Of a stretch of 13,842 nt of DNA, positions 1-7,532 are shown piece by piece; the first letter of the stretch is position 1; every line of letters begins with the position of its first letter. The position numbers were made by a program, and so were the translations under genes. The notes under the pieces are model-generated. The model did no database searches. It had not been told where the DNA came from and saw only the letters and a list, made by a program, of their open reading frames with translations. The stretch is taken from assembly GCA_038224615.1 (NCBI GenBank), contig JBBRFH010000066.1, positions 1 through 13,842 on the forward strand, given 5' to 3'. Source of the stretch: JBBRFH01 sp038224615 (GTDB taxonomy: Bacteria > Planctomycetota > Phycisphaerae > Tepidisphaerales > Tepidisphaeraceae).

Positions 1-720
1 GCGCCGCAACTCGAAACCCCCATCGCCAGGCTGCTAGCCGATGACTCGCCGGCGGTCGCATTGTGGGGCGTAAAAGCCGCCGGAGCACTGCTGCCGTCGA
101 TCTTGGTGGTGCCGTTCAATGCACAGAAGGAAACCCTCACCCCGGGCATCGTCGCCGCCGTCAAGAAGCACAGCACGGCCGGCGCGGTGGTGCAGGATGC
201 TTACGCCGCTCTCGATGTCAGCGTCGTCAAAGGGCTGAACAAGGCAGTCGTCGAGAAGTGCCTCAACGCCACGATGGCGATCATGCGAATGCGGATCAAC
301 ATGTGGGTCGCGGGCGTGCCGGTCGATCCGCACGCAGAAGGCGCGCCGGTTCGCTCGCTTGCCAACCAGAAGGTGATCGACGCCGTCCCCGCGGCCAAAC
401 AGGCGATCGCCCAGCACCTGATGGACCTGCTGGCGGTCACTGTGAAGCGCTCGGGATTGTCCCCTGCGTCCGAGCGGCAGGCGATTAACGCCGTCACCGT
501 ATCGGCGGCGCAAGGCATGACGGTGCTCATGCTGATCGAGAACAGCAAGCCCGCCTCCGATGCCGCAGTAACGTTCGAGCCGTGGACCAAGGCTTCGGTG
601 AACCCGACCCCTGCCCAGGCTGAATCGGCGTTGAAGAACGCCTTCGGTGCAGTGAAGTCGCTGCCCACCTACAGCACGCTCAACGACCCCCCGGCGGTCA
701 CGCCTGCGACCGCAAACTGA
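1..720 (+). CDS. Hypothetical protein, 3' part (5' end outside the window)
   Basis: The reading frame is open from the first base to the TGA at 718-720, giving 239 visible residues, so the true start lies upstream. A TTG at 61 is the first internal candidate start, but nothing favours it. The visible protein is rich in Ala, Val and Leu and looks almost wholly alpha-helical. Its first 30 residues (ADDSPAVALWGVKAAG, then a hydrophobic stretch) resemble one HEAT-like helical pair, but no regular repeat can be followed further. The tail is Pro/Ala/Thr-rich. I see no catalytic motif, membrane segment or cysteine pattern that names a family. It ends 81 bases before the oppA start on the same strand and could share a transcript with it, though its function need not be linked. 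Coding use matches its neighbours, so it is probably a real gene of unknown role. Confidence 0.7.
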   Translation, partial: APQLETPIARLLADDSPAVALWGVKAAGALLPSILVVPFNAQKETLTPGIVAAVKKHSTAGAVVQDAYAALDVSVVKGLNKAVVEKCLNATMAIMRMRINMWVAGVPVDPHAEGAPVRSLANQKVIDAVPAAKQAIAQHLMDLLAVTVKRSGLSPASERQAINAVTVSAAQGMTVLMLIENSKPASDAAVTFEPWTKASVNPTPAQAESALKNAFGAVKSLPTYSTLNDPPAVTPATAN

Positions 721-738
721 GATGCTGAGAACGTGCCT

Positions 739-765
739 CCGTGGCACGCCGTGACATCGGCCGTG
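739..765. repeat. Possible degenerate copy of the GC-rich palindromic repeat
   Basis: The 81-base gap before oppA contains CCGTGGCACG at 739-748, followed at 761-765 by CCGTG. Both ends match the pattern of one arm of the better preserved inverted repeat at 2492-2564, while the middle does not align cleanly. This may be a decayed single arm of the same repeat family, or chance in GC-rich sequence. No clear promoter for the operon was seen in this gap. Confidence 0.2.
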
Positions 766-801
766 CAACCGTCAGGAACTTTGATCGCCGCTGACCCGCT
801 C

Positions 802-2484
802 ATGACCCGGCTTCTGACCGGCCTGCTTTTCCTGCTCACCCTCGTCGCGCCCGCCGCACTCGCTCAAGACGGCCGCCGCGAAGCGCACGCCCGCCGCCAC
901 CACCTGCGGTTCATCAACCGCGGCGACATTTTCACGCTTGACCTCAACCAGATGTCCTACATGCAGGACTTCCGCCTGACCTACGCCATCCGCGAAGGCC
1001 TCTACTCCCCGACCGGCCCCGAGTGGACGCCCGTGCCCGCCGGCGCTTTCGGCGTCGACGTCTCGCAGGACAAATGTGTGTACACTTTCCACCTTCGCCC
1101 GGAAGCGAAGTGGTCCAACGGCGATCCGGTCACGGCAAAAGACTACATTTTCAGTTGGTTCCGGCTTCTCGAAGACCCCGGCGAATACAGCTATCTCTTC
1201 AACTGCATCAAGGGTGCCCGGGCCTATCAGCAGGCGTTCGAGAAAACGCACACCAGCGACCGCAAAACGGTTGGGATCGAGGAAGTTGACGCGCTGACCC
1301 TCCGCGTGACGCTGCACCAGCCGCTGACGTACTTCCTCGACCTCGTCGCGTTCCCGCCGTTCTACCCGCGCAACGAGGCGTCGATGCGCGGCTTCATCAT
1401 CTGGGACGATCCTGTGAAGCAGTCGCGGGTTGTTGGCTATCGCAACCAGTACACCCGCCCGCCCGACGCCGTGACCAACGGGCCGTTCAACCTGGTCGAC
1501 TGGAAGTTCAAGCGTGTGCTCAAGCTGGAGAAAAATCCGCTGTACTGGGACGCAAAGAACGTGAAGCTCGATGCGATCGACAACATCATCAACGACAACG
1601 TGCTGAGCCAATACCTGCAGTTTGAGGCCAAGGCCGCCGACTGGATCAGCGAGGTGCCCGCCGACATCGCGCCCGAGCTTCGGGCCAGGGGTGTGAAAGA
1701 ACTGCAATCGTGTACGGCGTTTGGCACGTTCTTCCTGACGCTCTACTGCAAGCCGAATCTCCCCAACAGTGTGATGGGCGGGGCGAAAAACCCGATGGCC
1801 GACGTGCGGGTGCGGCAGGCGTTGGCGCTGTCGATCGATAAATCGTTCGTCACCGAGCGCATCACCCGCATGGGCGAGGCCGTCGCGACAACGTACATCC
1901 CGCCCGGCACGCTGCCCGGGTATACGAGTCTGCCGGGCTTGCCGATGGACGTGAAGCGCGCCCAGCAACTCCTCGCCGACGCCGGCTTTCCCGGCGGGCA
2001 GGGATTTCCCAAGCTGCCGTTCCTCTATAACTCCGAAAACACCACCCGCGCCAAGGTCGCCCAGGCGCTGCAGCAGCAGTGGAAGCAGAACCTCGGCATC
2101 GACATCGAGATCGAAGCGATCGAAGGCAAAATTTTCCGCCAGCGCGTCAGCACCAAGCAATACGCCATTGCCACCGTCGCTTGGTACGGCGACTATCCCG
2201 ACGTCAGCACCTTCACCGACAAATACCGCGCCAACAGCCTGCAGAACGACAGCGCCTGGGAAGTGCCTGAGTTCGACGCCTTGCTTGACGCCGCCGCCAA
2301 GGAAGCCGACCCGCCCACACGCTTCAGGATCCTCGCCAACGCCGAGGGGATGATCAACACGCAATTCCCGATCATCCCCATCTTCCACTACGTCAACGCC
2401 GGCCTGATCAGCGACCGGGTCAGCGGCATCAAGATCAACCCGCGCAACATGATCCGCTGGAAGGAAGTAGACGTGACTGAGTGA
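802..2484 (+). CDS. oppA: Oligopeptide ABC transporter, periplasmic substrate-binding protein (OppA/SBP_bac_5 family)
   Basis: This 560-residue extracytoplasmic solute-binding protein of family SBP_bac_5 should capture oligopeptides and deliver them to the permeases encoded next. The frame is open from a GTG at 733, but the ATG at 802 is chosen because it places a signal peptide at the N-terminus: MTR, a Leu-rich core, then PAALA before Gln22, a typical signal peptidase I site without a lipobox Cys. Family landmarks include a WSNGDPVTAKD segment at residues 104-114 and WYGDYPD at 461-467. By eye, Asp464 aligns with the E. coli OppA aspartate (Asp419) that binds the ligand's alpha-amino group, which favours a peptide ligand. 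The end (IIPIFHYVNAGLI, then a terminal hydrophobic stretch) also follows OppA and MppA. Length is normal for the family. It lies 87 bases upstream of oppB, and a hairpin-forming repeat fills most of that gap. Confidence 0.88.
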   Translation: MTRLLTGLLFLLTLVAPAALAQDGRREAHARRHHLRFINRGDIFTLDLNQMSYMQDFRLTYAIREGLYSPTGPEWTPVPAGAFGVDVSQDKCVYTFHLRPEAKWSNGDPVTAKDYIFSWFRLLEDPGEYSYLFNCIKGARAYQQAFEKTHTSDRKTVGIEEVDALTLRVTLHQPLTYFLDLVAFPPFYPRNEASMRGFIIWDDPVKQSRVVGYRNQYTRPPDAVTNGPFNLVDWKFKRVLKLEKNPLYWDAKNVKLDAIDNIINDNVLSQYLQFEAKAADWISEVPADIAPELRARGVKELQSCTAFGTFFLTLYCKPNLPNSVMGGAKNPMADVRVRQALALSIDKSFVTERITRMGEAVATTYIPPGTLPGYTSLPGLPMDVKRAQQLLADAGFPGGQGFPKLPFLYNSENTTRAKVAQALQQQWKQNLGIDIEIEAIEGKIFRQRVSTKQYAIATVAWYGDYPDVSTFTDKYRANSLQNDSAWEVPEFDALLDAAAKEADPPTRFRILANAEGMINTQFPIIPIFHYVNAGLISDRVSGIKINPRNMIRWKEVDVTE

Positions 2485-2491
2485 TCTTGTT

Positions 2492-2564
2492 CCGTGGCGC
2501 GGGCACCTCGCCCGTGTCCGTTCTTGTGTCGAGAAGATTCACGGGCGAGGCGCTCGTGCCACGA
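2492..2564. repeat. Imperfect inverted repeat between oppA and oppB
   Basis: Two 25-base arms, 2492-2516 and 2540-2564, are reverse complements at 21 of 25 positions across a 23-base spacer. Two of the four mismatches would be G-U pairs in the RNA. Each arm is itself a partial palindrome: in the left arm CGCGGGC is followed by GCCCGTG. The unit therefore resembles a pair of REP-like elements in opposite orientation. It starts 7 bases after the oppA stop and ends 7 bases before the oppB ATG. In RNA it would form a long GC-rich hairpin without a following U tract, so it is not a typical intrinsic terminator. It could protect the oppA part of the message from 3' decay or limit oppB translation. 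From memory, similar CACGGGC/GCCCGTG palindromes are dispersed in planctomycete genomes. Confidence 0.8.
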
Positions 2565-2571
2565 AGACAAA

Positions 2572-3504
2572 ATGCCCCGACTGATCGTGTACAGACTCCT
2601 GCAGGTGCCGCTCGTGCTGGCGGTGATCTATGTGATCACCTTTCTGCTGGCGTGGGTGGCGCCGGGCGATCCGTTCAGCAACGATCGTAACATCGACCCG
2701 GCTGTCCTTGCGGGGCTGCGCGAAAGGTACCACGCCGAATCGCCGATCAAGTTCCTCTTCTACTACCCGCTGGAGTTGCTTACGACCGGCAACTTCGGCG
2801 ACTCGCTGCAGTACAAGGAGTGGACCGTCAACGACATCATCGAAGACTCGCTGCCGGTCTCGATGACGCTCGGGCTGTTCGCGATGGTAATCGCCACGGT
2901 GCTTGGCATCGGCGTCGGCACGCTGGCGGCCGTCAAGCGGGGCGGGTTCGTGGATTGGGCATCGCTGTCGATCGCGCTGATCGGCATCTCATTGCCCAGC
3001 TTTGTCGTGGCGGCGCTGTTGCTGATGCTAAGCGCCACCGACGCGCTGCGCGGCGTGTTCGCGGTCGGGCGATTCGAGAAGCCGATCGACCTCATCCTCC
3101 CCGGTTTGGCGCTTTCACTGGCGCCGATGGCGTATATCGCACGACTCACCCGCGTCAGCATGCTCGACGTGCTCAGCAGCGACTTCGTCCGCACCGCCCG
3201 CGCCAAGGGATTGAGCAAGTCGATGGTCGTCTGGAAGCACTGCCTGCGCAACGCGATCCTCCCCGTCCTCAGCTACCTCGGCCCGGCGGCGGCGGTGACG
3301 CTGACGGGGTCGTTTGTCGTCGAGAAGGTCTTCAACATCCCCGGTCTCGGGCAGCACTTCATCAACTCGGTGCTCAACCGCGACCAGACGCTCATCCTCG
3401 GCGTGGTGATGGTTTACTCGGCGTTCGTGCTTATTTTCAACCTGGCGGTGGACGTGCTGTACGGCATCGTCGATCCGCGCATCCGCGTCGGAGGCGCCAA
3501 GTGA
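2572..3504 (+). CDS. oppB: Oligopeptide ABC transporter permease, OppB-like
   Basis: This 310-residue inner-membrane permease has the BPD_transp_1 fold and closely matches the OppB pattern throughout. An N-terminal membrane segment (about residues 9-29) is followed by a periplasmic loop with APGDPFSNDR and GNFGDSLQYKEWTVND, as in E. coli OppB. Five further membrane segments begin near residue 94. The cytoplasmic coupling (EAA) loop at about 204-225 contains RTARAKG with its invariant Gly213, and the C-terminus ends VDVLYGIVDPRIR. Although the frame is open from 2494, the ATG at 2572 is chosen because upstream codons lie inside the inverted repeat and the hydrophobic start MPRLIVYRLLQVP matches OppB. 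Its TGA at 3502-3504 overlaps the GTG start of the next gene. It should pair with OppC as the translocation pore for OppA. Confidence 0.9.
   Translation: MPRLIVYRLLQVPLVLAVIYVITFLLAWVAPGDPFSNDRNIDPAVLAGLRERYHAESPIKFLFYYPLELLTTGNFGDSLQYKEWTVNDIIEDSLPVSMTLGLFAMVIATVLGIGVGTLAAVKRGGFVDWASLSIALIGISLPSFVVAALLLMLSATDALRGVFAVGRFEKPIDLILPGLALSLAPMAYIARLTRVSMLDVLSSDFVRTARAKGLSKSMVVWKHCLRNAILPVLSYLGPAAAVTLTGSFVVEKVFNIPGLGQHFINSVLNRDQTLILGVVMVYSAFVLIFNLAVDVLYGIVDPRIRVGGAK
3490..3494 (+). promoter_or_regulatory. Shine-Dalgarno site setting the GTG start of oppC
   Basis: GGAGG lies inside the last codons of oppB, six bases before a GTG at 3501 that overlaps the oppB stop as GTGA. It supports 3501 as the oppC start over the much longer open frame that begins at 2820, and it implies coupling of oppC translation to oppB. 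Confidence 0.6.
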
Positions 3505-4436
3505 GCTTCGCCACGCCCGTCACGCCCGCCGTGTCGCTTGCGCCTTCGCGCCGCGAGCGCCTACCGGGCAGGATCGTTTTCGGCGGCTCGGTCGTCGCGT
3601 TCATCCTGTTGCTTTGCCTTGTCTCACTCCCGATCACGCTCGGCGAAGGCGCGCTGGGATACAAGGTGCAGGTCGGCGAACTTGTCCGCAGCGCCCCGGC
3701 AGCGAACTTGGGCGGCTTCTTCGGCTACGACATGCTCGGGCGCTCGATCCTTGGGCGCTGCCTGCTGGGGGGCACGATCTCGCTGACCATCGGCCTTGCC
3801 GCCGCCGCCATCGCGGTGGTGCTCGGCACGACAGTGGGTCTGATCGCCGGCTACAAAGGCGGCTGGATCGACGCCACGTTGATGCGAGCGGTCGACATCC
3901 TGTACGGGCTGCCGTACATCCTGCTGGTCATCCTCTTCAAGATCGGCCTCGAGCCGCCGCTGACCCGGCTCTTCGGTTCGGCGCAGACTGCCAATCTGGT
4001 CGTGCTTTTTCTCGCCATCGGTCTGGTCAGTTGGCTGACGATGGCCCGCGTTGTCCGTGGGCAGGTGCTGAGTCTTCGCGAGATGCCTTTCATCGAGGCC
4101 TGCCGGGCCATGGGCATCCCCGAGACACGCATTTTCATCAAGCACATCCTCCCCAACCTGATCGGCCCGATCACCGTCTACGCCACGCTGACGGTGCCCA
4201 GCGCGATTTTGCAGGAAAGTTTCCTCAGCTTCCTCGGCGTCGGCGTCCGCCCGCCGTTGCCGACCTGGGGCAGCCTCGCCAGCGAAGGCGTGGCCGCACT
4301 GTCGCCGATCAAGTTTTATTGGTGGATGCTGCTATTCCCGTGTCTGCTCTTGATGACCACGCTGCTAAGCCTAAACTTCCTCGGCGACGGCCTGCGTGAC
4401 TGGCTCGACCCGAAGAAAGACGCCGCAAAATTGTGA
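3501..4436 (+). CDS. oppC: Oligopeptide ABC transporter permease, OppC-like
   Basis: This 311-residue inner-membrane permease is the partner of OppB. It has a short Pro/Arg-containing cytoplasmic N-terminus, a first membrane segment at about residues 25-45, and then the family signature around DMLGRSILGRCLLGG (from residue 77), which precedes the five-helix transport core. The coupling loop at about 197-217 reads FIEACRAMGIPETRIFIKH, with Gly205 at the invariant position. LSFLGVG and a C-terminal GDGLRDWLDPK are hallmarks of the OppC branch. The frame is open upstream to 2820, but that part overlaps oppB and is Arg/His/Pro-rich, as antiframe translations usually are. The GTG at 3501 has a good ribosome site and a 4-base overlap with oppB. 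Thirty bases separate it from the second binding-protein gene. Confidence 0.9.
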   Translation: MSFATPVTPAVSLAPSRRERLPGRIVFGGSVVAFILLLCLVSLPITLGEGALGYKVQVGELVRSAPAANLGGFFGYDMLGRSILGRCLLGGTISLTIGLAAAAIAVVLGTTVGLIAGYKGGWIDATLMRAVDILYGLPYILLVILFKIGLEPPLTRLFGSAQTANLVVLFLAIGLVSWLTMARVVRGQVLSLREMPFIEACRAMGIPETRIFIKHILPNLIGPITVYATLTVPSAILQESFLSFLGVGVRPPLPTWGSLASEGVAALSPIKFYWWMLLFPCLLLMTTLLSLNFLGDGLRDWLDPKKDAAKL

Positions 4437-4466
4437 ACCCGTAGTCCGCGTTTACCCCGAGACCCG

Positions 4467-6443
4467 ATGGACAACCGTTTCACGCTCAAGGACCTGTTCC
4501 TGTTCGGCCTGCTGGTTCTGATGATCGGCATGGTCGGTCTCGCGATGATTCAGTACGACCGCCAATGGGAGACGCTCAAGAAGATTCAAAGCCAGGGAAC
4601 GCAGCAGACTGCCGAACTGATCAAAATCAGCGGTGAACTCGCCAAGCTACGCCAGACGATCGGAAAGGGCGGGATTGCGGTCGGGCCTTCGACGCAATCC
4701 TCCGATGCGACCGCGACGCTGGATCCGAAGACCGATCCGTTCGTGAAAATTCACGCCGCCCAGACCAATGCCGACTTCGCGCTCGGCGACTGGCTCATCA
4801 ATAACACCGGCGCCAAGCTGTCGAAGATCACGCCGCTGCTCAGCTCGGACGTGTACGCGAATTTCGTGCAGTCGCGCGTGGTCGAGCCGCTGGCGATTCG
4901 TGACGACGATACGCTCGAATGGCGTCCGCACCTGGCGACGTCGTGGACGATCGAAGACAACTCCGCCGCATGGAACGCCGCCGTCGACGCGCTCGTGAAG
5001 AGCGGTAAGTCGCTCGACGACGCCAAGAAGGACCCGAGCCTGCCGATCGCCGTGAGGATCCGTTTCAAGCTTCGGCCTAACGTCACCTTCTCCGACGGTC
5101 ACCCGTTCACGGCCGACGATCTGGTCTTCTCATTCGACTGGGTCTGCAATGAGGCCGTCGACGCGCCGCGGCCTCGTGCGTACATCAAGGAGAACATCGC
5201 CAGCGTCGAGAAGGTGAGCGACTTGGAAGTCGTTTACAACTTCAAGCGTCCGTACTTTGAGGCGTTCTCTCTCGCCGCCGGCATGGACATCCTGCCGAAG
5301 CATTTCATCAGCAAGTACAGCCCGAAGGACTTCAACGAGAGCGTCGGCCTGCTGCTTGGCACCGGCCAATACCGGCTCGAAGACCCCACCGCGTGGCGGC
5401 CGGGTAAGACGATGCTCCTCGTTCGCAACGAACGCTACTGGGGCGAGCCGGGCACGTTCAGCCGCATTCTGATCAATGAAGTCGAAAACGACGCCGCCGA
5501 GCTGTCGATGTTCCGCAACGGCGAGTTGGACATCTTCGGTGCCCAGCCGGAGCAGTACCAGACGCTCAAGGACGAGCCGGAGATCAACGAAAAAGCCAAT
5601 CGATTTGAGTACTCTTCCATCAACGGCGGGTACAGCTATGTCGCGTGGAATCAGCTTCGCACCGGCAAGCCCACCGTCTTTGCCGACAAGCGCGTGCGAC
5701 AGGCACTCACCATGCTCATTGACCGCGAGCGCATGGCTAAGGCGATTTTTCTCGGCTACGCCAACGTCACGTCCGGCCCGTTCAACCCACAGAGCAAACA
5801 GAACGCGCCGGACATCAAGCCATGGCCGTTCGATGCGAAGCGCGCCCGGGCGCTGCTGAAGGAAGCCGGCTTCGAGGACCGCAACGGCGACGGCGTGCTC
5901 GAAGGCCCGGACGGAACCCCGTTCAAATTCTCACTCATCTACGGGAACAGCAACCCGATCTCGCAGAAGATTGCGCTGCTGGTCAAGGACGGTCTGGCGC
6001 AAGCGGGCATCGTGATGGAGCTTGAGCCGACCGATTGGCCAATCATGCTGCAGAAACTCGACAAGAAGGACTTCGACGCCATCACCCTTGGCTGGAGCGG
6101 CGGGGCGGAGGGGGACATCTTCCAGATGTTCCACTCGTCGCAGTCGATCAACAACGGGGACAACTACATGTCGTACAAGAATCCCAAGCTCGATGAACTG
6201 ATGGTCAAGGCCCGCGAAACGGTGAAGGAAGACGAGCGTATGCCCCTCTGGCAGGAATGCCACCGGATGCTGAACGACGATCAGCCGTACACGTTCTTGA
6301 TGACCCGTAAATCGCTGGTGTTCATCGACAAGCGGATCAAGAACGTGGCGTTGACCAAGACGGGCCTCAATTTCACCAGCGTCGACACTGCCCCCATCCC
6401 GTGGTACGTGCCGGCGGCGTTGCAGAAGCACACGACCAACTAA
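4467..6443 (+). CDS. Peptide-type ABC transporter substrate-binding protein with N-terminal membrane anchor and coiled coil
   Basis: At 658 residues this is a long member of SBP_bac_5. The body shows family landmarks: FSDGHPFTADDL from residue 208, a GTGQYRLEDP region, and a late W543-S-G-G segment. Unlike OppA here, the N-terminus has no cleavable signal. Residues 10-28 form an uninterrupted hydrophobic helix with no AxA or lipobox site. Hydrophobic residues then fall in heptad spacing (37, 40, 51, 54, 58, 61, 65), suggesting a coiled-coil stalk and a Gly/Ser/Thr-rich linker before the domain. The protein is therefore probably tethered to the inner membrane and may oligomerise. Residues 471-482 form an EF-hand-like loop. 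The position that is Asp464 in OppA is Gly546 here, so ligand recognition probably differs. The ATG at 4467 lacks a clear Shine-Dalgarno site. It precedes its cognate permeases; the substrate is unknown, perhaps peptide or peptide conjugate. Confidence 0.85.
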   Translation: MDNRFTLKDLFLFGLLVLMIGMVGLAMIQYDRQWETLKKIQSQGTQQTAELIKISGELAKLRQTIGKGGIAVGPSTQSSDATATLDPKTDPFVKIHAAQTNADFALGDWLINNTGAKLSKITPLLSSDVYANFVQSRVVEPLAIRDDDTLEWRPHLATSWTIEDNSAAWNAAVDALVKSGKSLDDAKKDPSLPIAVRIRFKLRPNVTFSDGHPFTADDLVFSFDWVCNEAVDAPRPRAYIKENIASVEKVSDLEVVYNFKRPYFEAFSLAAGMDILPKHFISKYSPKDFNESVGLLLGTGQYRLEDPTAWRPGKTMLLVRNERYWGEPGTFSRILINEVENDAAELSMFRNGELDIFGAQPEQYQTLKDEPEINEKANRFEYSSINGGYSYVAWNQLRTGKPTVFADKRVRQALTMLIDRERMAKAIFLGYANVTSGPFNPQSKQNAPDIKPWPFDAKRARALLKEAGFEDRNGDGVLEGPDGTPFKFSLIYGNSNPISQKIALLVKDGLAQAGIVMELEPTDWPIMLQKLDKKDFDAITLGWSGGAEGDIFQMFHSSQSINNGDNYMSYKNPKLDELMVKARETVKEDERMPLWQECHRMLNDDQPYTFLMTRKSLVFIDKRIKNVALTKTGLNFTSVDTAPIPWYVPAALQKHTTN

Positions 6444-6461
6444 CGACGCGACTCAACCACA

Positions 6462-7532
6462 ATGCTGAGCTACGTCATCCGACGAATCCTGCTGGTGTTC
6501 CCGACGTTGCTCGGGATCACGGTGATCGTCTACTTCATGATCGCACTGGCGCCAGGCGGCATCGGCGCCAATCTGCTCAGCTCCGAAGGCACCATGCGCC
6601 CCGAGGAGCGCAAGGCGATGCAGGAGTACCTGAACAAGCGCTACGCGCTCGACAAGCCGGTCACCGTCCGCTACTTCCACTGGCTGAACCGAATATCGCC
6701 GGTCGGCTTCACCGACAAGGCCGAGGGCAAATCGGCGTTCGGATTCAAAGCGCCGGACTTCGGCGAGAGCTTTATCCGGCGTCGGCCGGTGGGCGATCTC
6801 ATTCGTGAGTCGCTGCCGATCACGCTGCTGCTCAACATCCTGTCGATGCCGCTGATCTATGCGTTGTCGATTCTCGTCGGCATCCGCGCCGCCGCCCGTC
6901 GGGGCGGGGCCTTTGACAAGGCGTCCAGTACGCTCTTCCTCGCGCTCTGGTCGTTCCCCGTCATTCTGGCGGGCACGCTGGCGATCGGCTTCCTGACCAA
7001 CGAAAAGTACGTCCACTGGTTCCCCGCCAACGGTCTGCATGACATCCTGAGTGATAACATGCCGTTCCTTCCGCACCACGGTGCCAATGGCTGGGAGCGC
7101 GGCTGGCTGTTCGATACCGCCTGGCACCTCGTGCTGCCGGTGCTCTGTCTCAGCTACGGCTCGTTCGCGGTGCTGTCGAAACTGTCGCGCGGCGCGATCC
7201 TCGACAACATCCTCGCCGACTACGCGCGCACCGCTCGCGCCAAGGGCGTCAGCGAAAAGGCCGTCCTCTATCGGCATGTGCTGCGCAACAGCCTGCTTCC
7301 GCTGATCACCGTGGCGGCGGGTATTCTGCCCGAGCTGATTGGAGGGGCGGTGATCGTCGAGACGATCTTCGGCCTGCCGGGCATGGGGCGGCTCGGCGTC
7401 GATGCGGTGCGCCAGAAGGATCTCGACCTGGTATTGGCCGTCACGATCATGGGCACGTTGCTGGGGCTGGTCGGAAACCTCATCGCTGACATCGGCTACG
7501 CGTTGGCCGACCCGCGGGTGAGCTATGACTGA
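6462..7532 (+). CDS. ABC transporter permease, YejB/DppB-like
   Basis: This 356-residue BPD_transp_1 permease is longer than OppB because of its loops. The N-terminal helix (about 9-29) and APGG are followed by an extended periplasmic region up to the second membrane segment near residue 118. A further periplasmic insertion follows the third or fourth segment (KYVHWFPANGLHDI to WHLVLPVL). These features, plus LSKLSRGAILDN before the coupling loop, recall E. coli YejB (364 residues), the permease of the Yej peptide and microcin C importer. The coupling loop at about 253-275 has RTARAKG with Gly262 intact, and the end reads DIGYALADPRV. It lies 18 bases after the second binding protein and overlaps the next permease by 8 bases. 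The YejB comparison is by recall of the family, so no gene symbol is assigned. Confidence 0.87.
   Translation: MLSYVIRRILLVFPTLLGITVIVYFMIALAPGGIGANLLSSEGTMRPEERKAMQEYLNKRYALDKPVTVRYFHWLNRISPVGFTDKAEGKSAFGFKAPDFGESFIRRRPVGDLIRESLPITLLLNILSMPLIYALSILVGIRAAARRGGAFDKASSTLFLALWSFPVILAGTLAIGFLTNEKYVHWFPANGLHDILSDNMPFLPHHGANGWERGWLFDTAWHLVLPVLCLSYGSFAVLSKLSRGAILDNILADYARTARAKGVSEKAVLYRHVLRNSLLPLITVAAGILPELIGGAVIVETIFGLPGMGRLGVDAVRQKDLDLVLAVTIMGTLLGLVGNLIADIGYALADPRVSYD

Noticed and set aside
772..2388. A 538-codon minus-strand frame opposite oppA
   Set aside because: The plus-strand frame has a signal peptide and the whole binding-protein pattern; the opposite frame shows no domain.
2820..3500. 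Upstream extension of oppC that would give a 538-residue fusion protein
   Set aside because: The extension overlaps oppB in another frame and is Arg/His/Pro-rich; the GTG at 3501 has GGAGG six bases upstream and begins a normal-length OppC.
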